Shown here: in pieces, positions 25,049 through 34,072 of the stretch
Layout: each line of letters starts with the position of its first letter
Numbering within the stretch: the stretch's first letter is position 1
DNA from: Sarcodiotheca gaudichaudii
Lineage: Eukaryota; Rhodophyta; Florideophyceae; Gigartinales; Solieriaceae
Direction: 5' to 3'
Assembly (NCBI GenBank): GCA_032355985.1
Contig: JAUKVZ010000001.1
Span: 558,001 to 622,000 of the forward strand
Length of the DNA: 64,000 bases
Made by a program: the position numbers and the translations under genes
Notes under the pieces: generated by a model
Database searches by the model: none
The model's input: the letters and a program-made list of their open reading frames with translations, nothing else
What the model was told of the DNA's origin: nothing

Positions 25049-26842
25049 TCATCGCCCCTCACGCCCTGAACGGGGGATCACCAGGCGGAATGTGCTCCCG
25101 GCGCCCAGTTCACTCTGCACGTCGATCCGCCCTCCGTGGGCCAGAGCGATGTGTTTGACGATCGCCAGCCCCAGGCCCGTGCCGCCCTGCTCGCGGCTTC
25201 GCGCCTTGTCCACTCGATAGAACCGCTCGAAGAGTCGAGGAAGATGATCCGGCGCGATGCCCGGGCCGTGATCCTTGACGCAGATGGCGACAGCATCATC
25301 CGGCTGCGTGATCTCAGCAGATTCCAGATACACGCGCACCTGCGATGCTTCAGGGCTGTATCGAATCGCGTTCTGGAGAAGATTTGTCAGCGCCTGCTCG
25401 ACCAATGCTGCATTCACAGGGATGCGCACACGCTGATCAACCTCGCACTCGATGCTGATTTGACGTTTCGTTGCTTCTCCGGACAAATGCCCCACGGCGT
25501 TCATCGTGATGGAGAAGATCGATGTCGGCCGCGCATCGATGCCTTCGACGTGATCCTGCCGCTCAAGGCGTGTGAGCATCAGCATGTCCGTCACGATGGC
25601 GCCAAGGCGCTCGGCGTTGCGGGAAATCACATCGAGAAAACGGTTGGCCTGAGCCTGATCCGCAAATCCTGTTTCATGCAGTGTCTCGACATATCCCTTG
25701 ATGTTCGTGATAGGGGTGCGAAGTTCATGCGAGACATTCGCCGCGAAGTCCGTGCGTATGGACTCGAGCTTGCGAAGGCGTGTCACGTCGTCCATCGCGA
25801 TCACAATGCCACGTAAGGCGCCGTCCGCTGCGCGAAGTGGTCCGGAGACTGCAGAGACCACGATGGGGGGATCTGCCGCGAGTTCGAACTCCTCTTGGGC
25901 GCCATCCGGATCTCCGATGGACTCCTCCACGAACTGATTCAGCGCCGGCTGCCTCGTCACCTCCTGAATCAGTCGCCCACGCGATTTGTGAGGGTTGATG
26001 GACAGCATGCGAGCTGCGCTGCCGTTGATGGAGAGGACGCGCTGATCGAGCCCCAGCGCGATGATGCCGCCCGTCATTGATTCGAGCACGGCGGCGCTCT
26101 CTGCCTGCTGCGACTGGAGCTCGCGAATCCGCTCGTCAAGTTGTTCGGCCATGTCGTTGAGAGCGCGCGTGAGTGTTGAGAGTTCGCGCGTCGACGCGAC
26201 CGGGATTTTGTGCTCCAGGTCTCCGGAAGCAAATCGACGCGCTCCAACTGCGATGCGATGGACTGCCGCACTCGTATGAATGGACATCAGCCACACGACG
26301 ACGGCCGTGGCGACGATGAACAGCGCGAAGGCGCCTCCGACGACGCGCATGACGCCCTGCAGTTGCTTGTGAATCTGGCCGATCGGTTTGGCCACGCGGA
26401 CGATCGGATCTCCCGGTTCGGCGGGCGCGATCGCCAGATACATCAGCTCTTCGCCGACGGTCGAGCTGTATCGCGTCGAGACACCACGTTCTCCGTCCAG
26501 CGCCATCCGGATTTCAGGCCGCGAACGATGATTGTCCATGGATGCCGGATCGCCATGAGACTCGGCGAGCACGTCTCCATCCGGGGCGACCACCGTCAGC
26601 CGTATCTCCGCATCATCTGCGATGCGTTTGACGCGACGTTCGAAGGATTCTGCATCGCCAGGATCTGACGTCTGAAGCTCGGACCGGAGCAGCTGAGCGA
26701 AGCGCTGCAGTTGGCTCTCGGTGCGCTGGAGGTGGTGGTCGCGCAGCGCTCCGCTGACGAACCAACTCAACAGGACGGCGAACACCAGTTCCAGACCGAT
26801 GATCGCCGCGCCGATCCGCCACACAAGTGTGCCGCGTCCCAT
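25049..26842 (-). CDS. phoR: Phosphate regulon sensor histidine kinase PhoR
   Basis: This 597-residue membrane histidine kinase would sense phosphate status and phosphorylate the PhoB-like regulator encoded just upstream. It has two membrane spans (about 9-30 and 165-187), an extracytoplasmic sensor domain between them, HAMP (about 187-240), a PAS domain (about 250-355), HisKA with FAANVSHELRTPITN and acceptor His372, and the ATPase domain with NLLQNAIRYS, KDHGPGI, LFERFYRVD and GGTGLGLAIVKH. The DHp/CA part is canonical. It follows phoB by 31 bases, and the gene order with pst points to the phosphate system rather than another signal. Confidence 0.92.
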   Translation of the reverse strand: MGRGTLVWRIGAAIIGLELVFAVLLSWFVSGALRDHHLQRTESQLQRFAQLLRSELQTSDPGDAESFERRVKRIADDAEIRLTVVAPDGDVLAESHGDPASMDNHRSRPEIRMALDGERGVSTRYSSTVGEELMYLAIAPAEPGDPIVRVAKPIGQIHKQLQGVMRVVGGAFALFIVATAVVVWLMSIHTSAAVHRIAVGARRFASGDLEHKIPVASTRELSTLTRALNDMAEQLDERIRELQSQQAESAAVLESMTGGIIALGLDQRVLSINGSAARMLSINPHKSRGRLIQEVTRQPALNQFVEESIGDPDGAQEEFELAADPPIVVSAVSGPLRAADGALRGIVIAMDDVTRLRKLESIRTDFAANVSHELRTPITNIKGYVETLHETGFADQAQANRFLDVISRNAERLGAIVTDMLMLTRLERQDHVEGIDARPTSIFSITMNAVGHLSGEATKRQISIECEVDQRVRIPVNAALVEQALTNLLQNAIRYSPEASQVRVYLESAEITQPDDAVAICVKDHGPGIAPDHLPRLFERFYRVDKARSREQGGTGLGLAIVKHIALAHGGRIDVQSELGAGSTFRLVIPRSGREGR

Positions 26843-26873
26843 CGGAAACGAGTGTACCTATTCGAACTGCTGA

Positions 26874-27584
26874 TCAGGACGTGACGACGGATTCCGGATC
26901 CGCCAGACGGTATCCGACGCCTCGAACAGTCTCGATGATCGAGGACTGATCCCCAAGCTTGCGTCGAAGGGAGGCGACGTGAACATCCACCGCTCGGCTG
27001 GAAAGCACGGTGCCTTCGCCTCGCACGGCGGAAACGATCTGATCACGCGTCCGCACAAATCCGGGTCGAGCGGCCAGATATTCAAGCAGGCGATGCTCTG
27101 TGAGCGTCAGAGCGATGGGCTCGCCATTGATGCGAACCTCATGTCGACGCGGATCGATGCGGACGCCGAGATGCTCGATCGGCGTCTCTGTGCCGCCCGG
27201 TTTGACGTCCGCCTGCCTTCGCAGGACGGCCTTGGTTCGAGCCAGCAGCACACGTGGACTGAAGGGCTTGGCGACGTAATCGTCCGCCCCAAGCTCCAGC
27301 CCCACGACCACATCGGATTCCTCACCCTTGGCTGACACCATGATGATCGGAATCTGGTTCGTGGCGGGTGACGCTTTGATTCTGCGGCACACCTCCAGGC
27401 CATCCAGATCCGGCAGCATGATGTCCAGAAGGATGAGTTCCGGCGCCTCCTCGGCGACGCACTCAAGCGCTTCTGAGCCTGAGCCCGCAATACGGGTCTG
27501 ATACCCGTCTCGAGCCAGGTGAAATTCGATGAGGTCTGCGATGTCAGCCTCGTCTTCGACGATCAGCACCAGCGGTTTCGACAC
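26874..27584 (-). CDS. phoB: Phosphate regulon response regulator PhoB
   Basis: This 236-residue OmpR/PhoB-family regulator has a receiver domain with the acidic pocket VEDEAD, phospho-acceptor Asp54 in LILLDIMLPDLDGLEV, and Lys106 in VAKPFS, followed by a winged-helix DNA-binding domain (about 135-230) with the recognition-helix region SSRAVDVHVASLRRKL and the wing TVRGVGYRL. It starts with GTG at 27584, seven bases after GGGAGG. As the first gene of the phoB-phoR pair before pst, it should activate the cluster under phosphate starvation, probably via the repeats before pstS. Confidence 0.93.
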   Translation of the reverse strand: MSKPLVLIVEDEADIADLIEFHLARDGYQTRIAGSGSEALECVAEEAPELILLDIMLPDLDGLEVCRRIKASPATNQIPIIMVSAKGEESDVVVGLELGADDYVAKPFSPRVLLARTKAVLRRQADVKPGGTETPIEHLGVRIDPRRHEVRINGEPIALTLTEHRLLEYLAARPGFVRTRDQIVSAVRGEGTVLSSRAVDVHVASLRRKLGDQSSIIETVRGVGYRLADPESVVTS

Positions 27585-27706
27585 GCACTCGCCTCCCGGT
27601 CACTCGTGGACACTTCGCACGGAAGTATTCACCTCAAGAGCTAACATAAGAGTCAGGGAGTGTGAAGATCGCGCAAACTTCTCAGGCCCGGGGCATCCTA
27701 GGCGAC

Positions 27707-28186
27707 CTATTCCCGGGTGGATCCAGCGCCCTTTGAGGCAGGGCTCTTCGGCGTCCACGGCACGCGCGGCGCATCGCCCCAGAGCATCTCAAGGTCGAAA
27801 TGGGCCCGTGTGTTCGGCTCGAATATATGAACCACCACATTCACGAAGTCCAGCAGCACCCATGTCGAGGCGGAGTCCGCATGCTGTCGGAACAGCTTGT
27901 CGCCTCGCTCTTCGGCTACCTCCTCGGCCTTCTGTCCGGCCGTATGCATCTGCCGATCGCTCGTGCCGCTGCCGAGGACGATGTAATCCGTGACCTGGCT
28001 CAGGTTTCGAACGTCGAGCACGACGACATCGTCGCAATTGGCGACATCGATCGCCGCAGCGATATCGCACGCCAGAGCCTGGGCGTCAGCCGGATCAGTT
28101 CCATGTTCAACAACGTTCATATGCGCCGCCCAGTCATCTTCCGCCTCGCTGATTTTCGCCGGGATTCCGACGATTGCGCCCGCCAC
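27707..28186 (-). CDS. rsfS: Ribosomal silencing factor RsfS
   Basis: RsfS binds ribosomal protein L14 and blocks joining of the subunits when nutrients are short. The 159-residue protein carries the family pattern: VVVLDVRNLSQVTDYIVLGSG, TSDRQMHTAGQKAEEV, then STWVLLDFVNVVVHIFEPNTRAHFDLEMLWGDAP in pieces over residues 105-140. I keep the GTG at 28186 because GAGGGG lies five bases before it; an ATG at 28120 would remove 22 residues that are not conserved. The basic Ser/Lys-rich C-terminal tail is extra. It lies 122 bases upstream of phoB and diverges from the kinase-like gene. Confidence 0.9.
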   Translation of the reverse strand: MAGAIVGIPAKISEAEDDWAAHMNVVEHGTDPADAQALACDIAAAIDVANCDDVVVLDVRNLSQVTDYIVLGSGTSDRQMHTAGQKAEEVAEERGDKLFRQHADSASTWVLLDFVNVVVHIFEPNTRAHFDLEMLWGDAPRVPWTPKSPASKGAGSTRE

Positions 28187-28240
28187 AGGCGCCCCTCGAA
28201 GCGTTCATTATCTTAACGTTTGGCCGCAGGCGGCGCCCTC

Positions 28241-29056
28241 ATGAGAAGCACACTGATCGAGCATGATTCCGAACGACTGGCTGAGTTGCGCGCCGCCGGC
28301 CTCGCCGATTGGAGCGCTCTGATTGATGCGGGAATCGCCACCGAACACCGTCGCGGGCGATCGAGCGTCTGGCGAATTCAAGTCCAGACGCCAGATGGTC
28401 TACGGGCGCTCTACCTGAAGCGCACGCTCAATGGAGCGCTGCGGGCATCGGGGCCGATTCAGTTCGATCGCGGGCATTGCGAGTTGCAAGGTCTGTCCGT
28501 TGTGAAGAACGCAGGTTGGACTGTTCCCCATGTCGTCGCCGCAGGACACGAGATGAATCTCGGCAGGCGCGTGGCGGCATTCCTGCTGACCGAAGAGATT
28601 GAGGGCGGCCATTCACTGCAGGAAGCTCAGGGCGATATCGCAGAGATGGCGGGCGCATTCCTGATGAAGCTCGCCGCCCTCCACGAAGACGGAGTGATCC
28701 ACGGCGACCTTCGTTGGCGGAACATATTCGTCATGAATGGCGAGAAGATGGACTTCGCGCTGCTGGACTGCGCCAGGGCTCGGCGGCATCGATCCGGCGT
28801 CGGCGCCTCCGCCAGAGCGCGCGATCTCGGCCTCTTCCTCGTGGACGCACGCATTCAGCTGACGTCTCCGACGCTCGACGCCGCAGTTGGTGCGTACTTT
28901 GAGCGGGCATCATGTGAACAAGCAGACGTGCTGCGGCTGGCGAATCGTGTGGCCGATCGAAGCATGCGTTCATGGCGGCGATTTCGCGGCGCATCACGGG
29001 ATGAACTGCGGCGCGCCCGAGGCGAATCCCTCGCCGCGGCGGAGGCGTCTCCGTGA
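28241..29056 (+). CDS. Lipopolysaccharide kinase (Kdo/WaaP-like) family protein
   Basis: This 271-residue protein has the protein-kinase-like fold of the Kdo/WaaP group. The lysine of the ATP site is probably in ALYLKRTLNG, the catalytic loop reads VIHGDLRWRNIFV (HGD...N), and the metal-binding aspartate is in FALLDCARARR. I choose the ATG at 28241; a TTG at 28220 would add seven residues. Family members phosphorylate lipopolysaccharide core sugars, but some act on proteins or antibiotics. It overlaps the next sulfotransferase gene by four bases, so the pair probably acts on the same surface polymer or lipid. Confidence 0.78.
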   Translation: MRSTLIEHDSERLAELRAAGLADWSALIDAGIATEHRRGRSSVWRIQVQTPDGLRALYLKRTLNGALRASGPIQFDRGHCELQGLSVVKNAGWTVPHVVAAGHEMNLGRRVAAFLLTEEIEGGHSLQEAQGDIAEMAGAFLMKLAALHEDGVIHGDLRWRNIFVMNGEKMDFALLDCARARRHRSGVGASARARDLGLFLVDARIQLTSPTLDAAVGAYFERASCEQADVLRLANRVADRSMRSWRRFRGASRDELRRARGESLAAAEASP

Positions 29057-29955
29057 AGCTCGAACTCGATCAGATCGCCGAAGGCGTCTTCTTCATCGTC
29101 GGCGCCCCTCGATCGGGCACGACGCTTCTGCAGGCGATGCTGTCATCACACAGCCGCATTGTGATCCCGCCGGAGACGGAGTTCTTCATGGCGTTTGATC
29201 CGCCGGCGCCGGACGACTCACATCGCGCCTGGGAACGCTACTGGGCTGCATTTGAGGATTCTCGCAAGTGGACGGATCAGGGGCTCGATCTGGCCGTGTT
29301 TCGTACGCGAAGCGAGTCGACTGATCGCAGCGCGCGGGCGATCTTCCTGACACTTCTGCAGATGCACGCCGAGCGTGCGGGCAAGCCTCGCTGCGGCGAG
29401 AAGAGTCCGCATCACTATCGGCACATAGAGCGAATCCGCGAAGCGCTCCCTCAGGCGCGATTCGTGAATATCGTTCGCGATCCTCGAGATGTCGTCGCGT
29501 CCCGGCTTCGCACGCCATGGTCGACAGGCGGCGTCGTCGATCATGCCCGCTCGTGGATGCGTGCGATCGAAGCGCACATGCAAAACGAGCGAACCCTTCC
29601 TCGCGATGCGTATATGTCGATTCAGTTCGAATCGCTGGTCAAAGAACCGGAGTCACACATTCGCAATGTATGTGATTTCCTGGGCGAGCCGTTCGAGGCG
29701 GCGATGCTCAACTTCCATGATCGGAAGGACGCCGGATTCAGCGAACGCGAGAAGCAATGGAAGGATGCCACGTTTTCTCCTCTAAGCGCCGCCGCTATCG
29801 GTCGCCATCAGGAAACGCTTACGAATCGTCAGATCGATCAGGTGCAGCGCATCTGCAGCGACATGATGAAGGGGTTCGGATACGAACTGACGGCGATCGA
29901 GCGAAGCCCCGCGTGGGTCGTCACCAACAGCATCGATCGGATGCTCGGCAGATGA
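29053..29955 (+). CDS. Sulfotransferase 1
   Basis: This 300-residue protein transfers a sulfo group from PAPS. The 5'-phosphosulfate loop is FFIVGAPRSGTTLLQAML at residues 12-29, and the 3'-phosphate site is RFVNIVRDPRDVVASRL around residue 140. The DxxRxW-like stretch SWMRAIEAHM and the FESLVKEPESHIRNVCDFLGEPF segment are usual for bacterial sulfotransferases with hydroxyl acceptors. No signal peptide or membrane span is seen, so it should act in the cytoplasm. It is coupled to the WaaP-like gene by a four-base overlap and followed by a second sulfotransferase ten bases later. Confidence 0.87.
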   Translation: MKLELDQIAEGVFFIVGAPRSGTTLLQAMLSSHSRIVIPPETEFFMAFDPPAPDDSHRAWERYWAAFEDSRKWTDQGLDLAVFRTRSESTDRSARAIFLTLLQMHAERAGKPRCGEKSPHHYRHIERIREALPQARFVNIVRDPRDVVASRLRTPWSTGGVVDHARSWMRAIEAHMQNERTLPRDAYMSIQFESLVKEPESHIRNVCDFLGEPFEAAMLNFHDRKDAGFSEREKQWKDATFSPLSAAAIGRHQETLTNRQIDQVQRICSDMMKGFGYELTAIERSPAWVVTNSIDRMLGR

Positions 29956-29965
29956 AAGACGCTCA

Positions 29966-30799
29966 ATGACAACGGCGAGGCAAACAGCGACACCTGATGC
30001 AATCTGGAACGGCCGCATGAAGCCGACGTTTCTGATCATCGGCGCCCAGCGCTGCGGCACGACGTCGCTCTTTCGCTATCTGGAACAGCATCCGGACTTC
30101 GCCAAGCCGCGCACCAAGGAAGTTCATTTCTTCACGCGCTATTACTCGAACGGTCCCGCGTGGTATGCGTCGCAGTTTCCCCGACTGGGCGGCCGCATTC
30201 CGGGCTTGCATGCGCTGCGCAGCCGCGGCGACATTACGGCTGAAGCGACGCCTGCTTATCTGTACGGCGAACGCGTGCCGGCTCGATGCGCCGAACTGCT
30301 GCCCGACGTCAAGCTGATCGCGCTGTTGCGCGACCCGATTGAACGGGCGTACTCCCACTATCGGCACAGCGTTCGGGAAGGGTATGAATCGCTTCCATTT
30401 GCCGACGCGATACGAAGTGAAAGCGAGCGCATCGAAGGCGAGAAGCAACGCGAGCGCGCAGACGAGGATTTCGTCAGTGATCCGCTTCGATGGTATTCCT
30501 ATCTCGATCGCGGGCTGTATGGCGAGCAGATCGATCGGTGGCTCAAGCACTATCCGCGCGAGCGATTGCTGCTGCTTCGCAGCGAGGATCTATTTTCGGA
30601 TCCCGGCGAGACCTTTTCCAGGCTGCTTCGTTTCGTCGGGATGCGAGAGTGGGCGCCGAAGCGGTTTGAAGTACACAACTCCACGAAAAAAGCCCCGAAG
30701 ATTGAAGCGGATCTCCTTGCGGAGATGCGTTCAACCTTCGAGGCTTCGAATATGCGTCTGGCGCGTGATTATGGCGCCGAATTTCGCTGGGACGACTGA
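29966..30799 (+). CDS. Sulfotransferase 2
   Basis: This is a second, different sulfotransferase. The phosphosulfate loop is FLIIGAQRCGTTSLFRYL, the 3'-phosphate site is LIALLRDPIERAYSHY and the late LLLLRSEDLFSDPGETFSRLLRFVG segment is conserved in the heparan/chondroitin-type families. The frame from 29966 gives 277 residues; the ATG at 30017 would start the protein just before the loop (MKPTFLIIGAQ), as many relatives do, so the true start is unsure. The two sulfotransferases are clearly not recent duplicates. With the WaaP-like kinase they form a three-gene cassette likely to decorate a surface glycan. Confidence 0.86.
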   Translation: MTTARQTATPDAIWNGRMKPTFLIIGAQRCGTTSLFRYLEQHPDFAKPRTKEVHFFTRYYSNGPAWYASQFPRLGGRIPGLHALRSRGDITAEATPAYLYGERVPARCAELLPDVKLIALLRDPIERAYSHYRHSVREGYESLPFADAIRSESERIEGEKQRERADEDFVSDPLRWYSYLDRGLYGEQIDRWLKHYPRERLLLLRSEDLFSDPGETFSRLLRFVGMREWAPKRFEVHNSTKKAPKIEADLLAEMRSTFEASNMRLARDYGAEFRWDD

Positions 30800-30810
30800 C
30801 TGATCCGAGC

Positions 30811-33543
30811 TTAGAACCCGATCATGCCGCCGAGCATTGGGCCGAACTTGACCGCGAGTCCGGCGAAGACGACGGAGACGATCGAGATCAGCTTGATCAG
30901 AATGTTGAGCGACGGGCCGGAGGTGTCCTTGAAGGGATCGCCAACCGTGTCGCCGACAACCGTCGCCTTGTGATCTTCAGAACCCTTGCCGTAGACGATC
31001 GTGTCGCCATGGCCTGAGGTCTGAGCCTCCTTGGCGCGATTGCCGATGTCATCACGAATGCTCGCCGGGACGACTTCACGAGCCGCAGCGTCACTCATGA
31101 ACTGATCCGCGGTGATGCGACCGAAGGACTCGATCAGCTTCTTCGCGTTGTCCCACGCGCCGCCCGCGTTGGCCATGAAGATCGCCACCGCAAAGCCCGA
31201 GGTCAGGCCGCCGGCGAGCATGCCGACGACACCGGGCACATCGAGCACGAGGCCGACGACGATCGGAATCACGATCGCCAGCAGCGCCGGAACGACCATT
31301 TCCTTCTGAGCGCCGGCGGTCGAAATCGAAACGCAACTGGCGTAGTCGGGATACTCCACACCCTCGTACGTCACCTGCTTGGGCCACTGCATCGGGTCGG
31401 CGATCTGCTCCTCGCTCATGCCTTCCTTGCGGAACGCTTCGCGCATTTTGCCGAACTGTCTGCGGCATTCGACCATCATCATGTTCGCCGCACGACCGAC
31501 TGCGTCCATCGTCAGTGCACAGAACAGGAAGGCGAGCAGCACACCAATGAAGACGCCGCCAAGCGCCTTGGGATTCATGAAGGTGACGTCGTAGTAACGA
31601 AGCACATCCTGCATGCTCGCCCGACGAAGCGAGATGATCTCGAAAGAGTTGAAACTCGTATCGACTGATGTCGCGACAAGCCGACGAGCGTCTTCGACAT
31701 CGTCGTGAGCCGTCGAGCCATTCGCTGTCTTGATATTGAAAGTCGTGCCCTTGACGAGGGTCACCGGGTTGTCTTCATCATCGAACTGGGCCGGATCGAC
31801 CATGAGGGCGCCGGAGTACTCCAGACCGTCTGCGCCTTCAAACGCGAGCGTGAAGCGGCCGTTGCCGTTGTATCGCGCGGTCGGGCCTTCTTCGGCCTGC
31901 ATGCCGGCGATCTGCTCAGGACCGACAGCCTGCGTATTGAGCTGCGTCTGGACGACCTGGATGTAGGCGGCGAAGAGCGCAAGCGCCGTCAGGGCCGCCG
32001 AGCCGATCGCAAAACCCTTACCCGTCGCCGCGGTGGTGTTGCCGAGGGAGTCGAGCATGTCGGTGCGCTCGCGAACTTCCGGGGGCTGACCGGTCATCTC
32101 GGCGTTGCCGCCGGCGTTGTCTGCGATTGGGCCGTATGCATCCGTCGCGAGCGTGATGCCCAGCGTCGCAAGCATGCCGACGGCGGCGATGCCGACGCCG
32201 TACAGACCCATCAGGAAGTGCTCACCGCCACCGGCGAATGAGAAGGCAGCGATGATGGCGACGACGACCGTGAGCAGCGGCGCCCACGTGGACTTCATGC
32301 CTTCGGCGATGCCGGAGATAATGACAGTCGCAGGGCCGGTGATGGCCTGCTCGCTGATGCGCTTTGTCGGTCGATGCTCGTAGCTGGTGTAGTGCTCCGT
32401 GGCGTGCGCGATCACGAGGCCGGCGATCAGGCCGGATGTGATGGAAAGGCCGACGCCCCACCAGTTGAGACCGGCGCTGCGGAAGAGATCGCCTGCTTCA
32501 CCGGATCCGAGCAGGAAATACAGCAGTCCAAACGCCGCAATGATGATCAAGCCTGATGCGACATACACACCAGAGTGCAGACCCTTGAGAAGCTGCGCGA
32601 ACGAAGCGCCTTCCTTGGCCCGCACCGTGAAGATGCCGAGGATTGAACAGAAGATGCCAATGCCTGCGAGCGTCATCGGCGCCAGCGCAAGACGCAGCGC
32701 GATGGATGCGAACTCGCCATCCTGAAGCGCCGGCAGTGTGAATGCGGCCGCGACACCGAGGGCCATCGTCGCGAGGATCGAGCCGTAATAGGACTCGTAC
32801 AGATCCGCGCCCATACCGGCGACATCGCCGACGTTATCACCGACGTTGTCCGCGATGGTCGCAGGATTGCGTGCGTCATCTTCGGGGATGCCTGCTTCAA
32901 CCTTGCCGACAAGATCGGCGCCGACATCGGCGGCTTTGGTGTAGATGCCGCCGCCCACACGCGCAAAGAGCGCCTGCGTTGAGGCGCCCATGCCGTAGGT
33001 GAGCATGACAGTCGTGATGAGCTGAAGATCGTTTCCGATCAGTTCTGTCGTGTTGAGAATGAAGAACCATGCCGACACATCCAGCAGGGCGAAGCCGACG
33101 ACGACCAGACCCATGACGGCGCCGGAGCGGAATGCCACGGTCAAGCCCTCATTGAGCGAAGTCTTCGCGGCGGCTGCCGTTCGGGCGGAGGCGTTGGTCG
33201 CCATCTTCATGCCGAACCAGCCACACAAACCGGAGAAGAGTCCGGCGATCGGGACACCGACGAGCGTCAGTCCCTTCTGCAGTCCAAGGCCGTACATGAT
33301 GCCCAATGCGATCACGAGGGCGATGAACACGAAGAACACGACTTTGTACTGGCGAACGAGGTACGCCATCGCGCCGTCTCGAACGGCCTGAGCGATGCGA
33401 ATCATTTCGGCGTCGCCCTCACTTCGTGACATGACCGTTCGTGAAAACACGAACGCCATTACAAGAGCGAGGATAGCGCCGCCCGGCGCCAGCCAATACA
33501 CAGGAGGAAGGTCAGCGGCGAGAGTCAGGGCTGCTGAAGTCAT
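30811..33543 (-). CDS. hppA: Membrane-bound ion-translocating pyrophosphatase with a long extracytoplasmic insert
   Basis: This enzyme couples pyrophosphate hydrolysis to pumping H+ or Na+. I take the ATG at 33543 (910 residues); a TTG at 33567 would add eight. Substrate-site motifs are intact: KAADVGADLVGKVEAGIPEDD, NPATIADNVGDNVGDVAGMGADLYES, DAYGPIADNAGGNAEM and GDTVGDPFKDTSGP. In LGNTTAATGKG there is alanine where K+-independent enzymes have lysine, so it should be K+-dependent. Between the span ending LFAAYIQ and the span starting NPKALGGVFIG about 110 residues are inserted (31603-31947), where relatives have roughly 20-25. By topology this loop faces outwards. H+ or Na+ selectivity cannot be told. 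Confidence 0.93.
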   Translation of the reverse strand: MTSAALTLAADLPPVYWLAPGGAILALVMAFVFSRTVMSRSEGDAEMIRIAQAVRDGAMAYLVRQYKVVFFVFIALVIALGIMYGLGLQKGLTLVGVPIAGLFSGLCGWFGMKMATNASARTAAAAKTSLNEGLTVAFRSGAVMGLVVVGFALLDVSAWFFILNTTELIGNDLQLITTVMLTYGMGASTQALFARVGGGIYTKAADVGADLVGKVEAGIPEDDARNPATIADNVGDNVGDVAGMGADLYESYYGSILATMALGVAAAFTLPALQDGEFASIALRLALAPMTLAGIGIFCSILGIFTVRAKEGASFAQLLKGLHSGVYVASGLIIIAAFGLLYFLLGSGEAGDLFRSAGLNWWGVGLSITSGLIAGLVIAHATEHYTSYEHRPTKRISEQAITGPATVIISGIAEGMKSTWAPLLTVVVAIIAAFSFAGGGEHFLMGLYGVGIAAVGMLATLGITLATDAYGPIADNAGGNAEMTGQPPEVRERTDMLDSLGNTTAATGKGFAIGSAALTALALFAAYIQVVQTQLNTQAVGPEQIAGMQAEEGPTARYNGNGRFTLAFEGADGLEYSGALMVDPAQFDDEDNPVTLVKGTTFNIKTANGSTAHDDVEDARRLVATSVDTSFNSFEIISLRRASMQDVLRYYDVTFMNPKALGGVFIGVLLAFLFCALTMDAVGRAANMMMVECRRQFGKMREAFRKEGMSEEQIADPMQWPKQVTYEGVEYPDYASCVSISTAGAQKEMVVPALLAIVIPIVVGLVLDVPGVVGMLAGGLTSGFAVAIFMANAGGAWDNAKKLIESFGRITADQFMSDAAAREVVPASIRDDIGNRAKEAQTSGHGDTIVYGKGSEDHKATVVGDTVGDPFKDTSGPSLNILIKLISIVSVVFAGLAVKFGPMLGGMIGF

Positions 33544-33740
33544 GACGATCAGATGCTCCGCAATCAAAAGTGGAGAGACGGCGATGGACGCACGAACGCC
33601 TTAGCCTTGCATGCAGGGCGCTTCCGTGTGTCAGGCGCCTGGCCCGATGAATTGAATGGAACCACGAATACGACGCCGGCTCGGCGTCGCCTGGAAGTTG
33701 ATGGATAGCTCGCGACTCGATAGATCGAGCCGCACGTCAA

Positions 33741-33929
33741 TCACATCGGTGAGCGATCGCGGCGCTTCACGCCCTTACGCTGCTCACGACGGCGACGCTC
33801 CGAGGGCTTCTCGTAGTACTGCTTGCGCTTGACGTCCTTCGTCAAACCTTCCTTCTCACAGAGCTTCTTGAATCGACGAAGCATCTGCTCGACGGATTCG
33901 CCGCCTCGGGACTTGATCCGAATAGCCAT
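33741..33929 (-). CDS. rpsU: Ribosomal protein bS21
   Basis: The small basic protein of 62 residues begins MAIRIKSRGGESVEQMLRRF and contains the bS21 pattern of a conserved E..L.RFKK.C core followed by a basic tail (KRKQYYEKPSERRRRE). The ATG at 33929 is preceded by AGAGGAA nine bases before it; the open frame runs on to 34028 without coding signs. bS21 helps start translation on the 30S subunit. About 200 bases separate it from hppA downstream; that gap holds a seven-base-pair dyad at 33671-33689 without a T-run and no gene that I can see. Confidence 0.92.
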   Translation of the reverse strand: MAIRIKSRGGESVEQMLRRFKKLCEKEGLTKDVKRKQYYEKPSERRRREQRKGVKRRDRSPM

Positions 33930-34072
33930 GTTGCTGTGGTTCCTCTTTCTCGATTCAGCAGCGCGTCCGCCGTGCTGCTGAGCACAATCTGGGCCGCGAA
34001 GTATGGTCAAAACGTCGCTGGAAGGCAACCAGCCGCCTTCGGGCGTCGCCGGGCCCGTAGACTCATGGCGCC

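Noticed and set aside
33671-33689. Dyad CGACGCC-GGCTC-GGCGTCG between rpsU and hppA, considered as a terminator
   Set aside because: The stem is only seven base pairs and no T-run follows on either strand.
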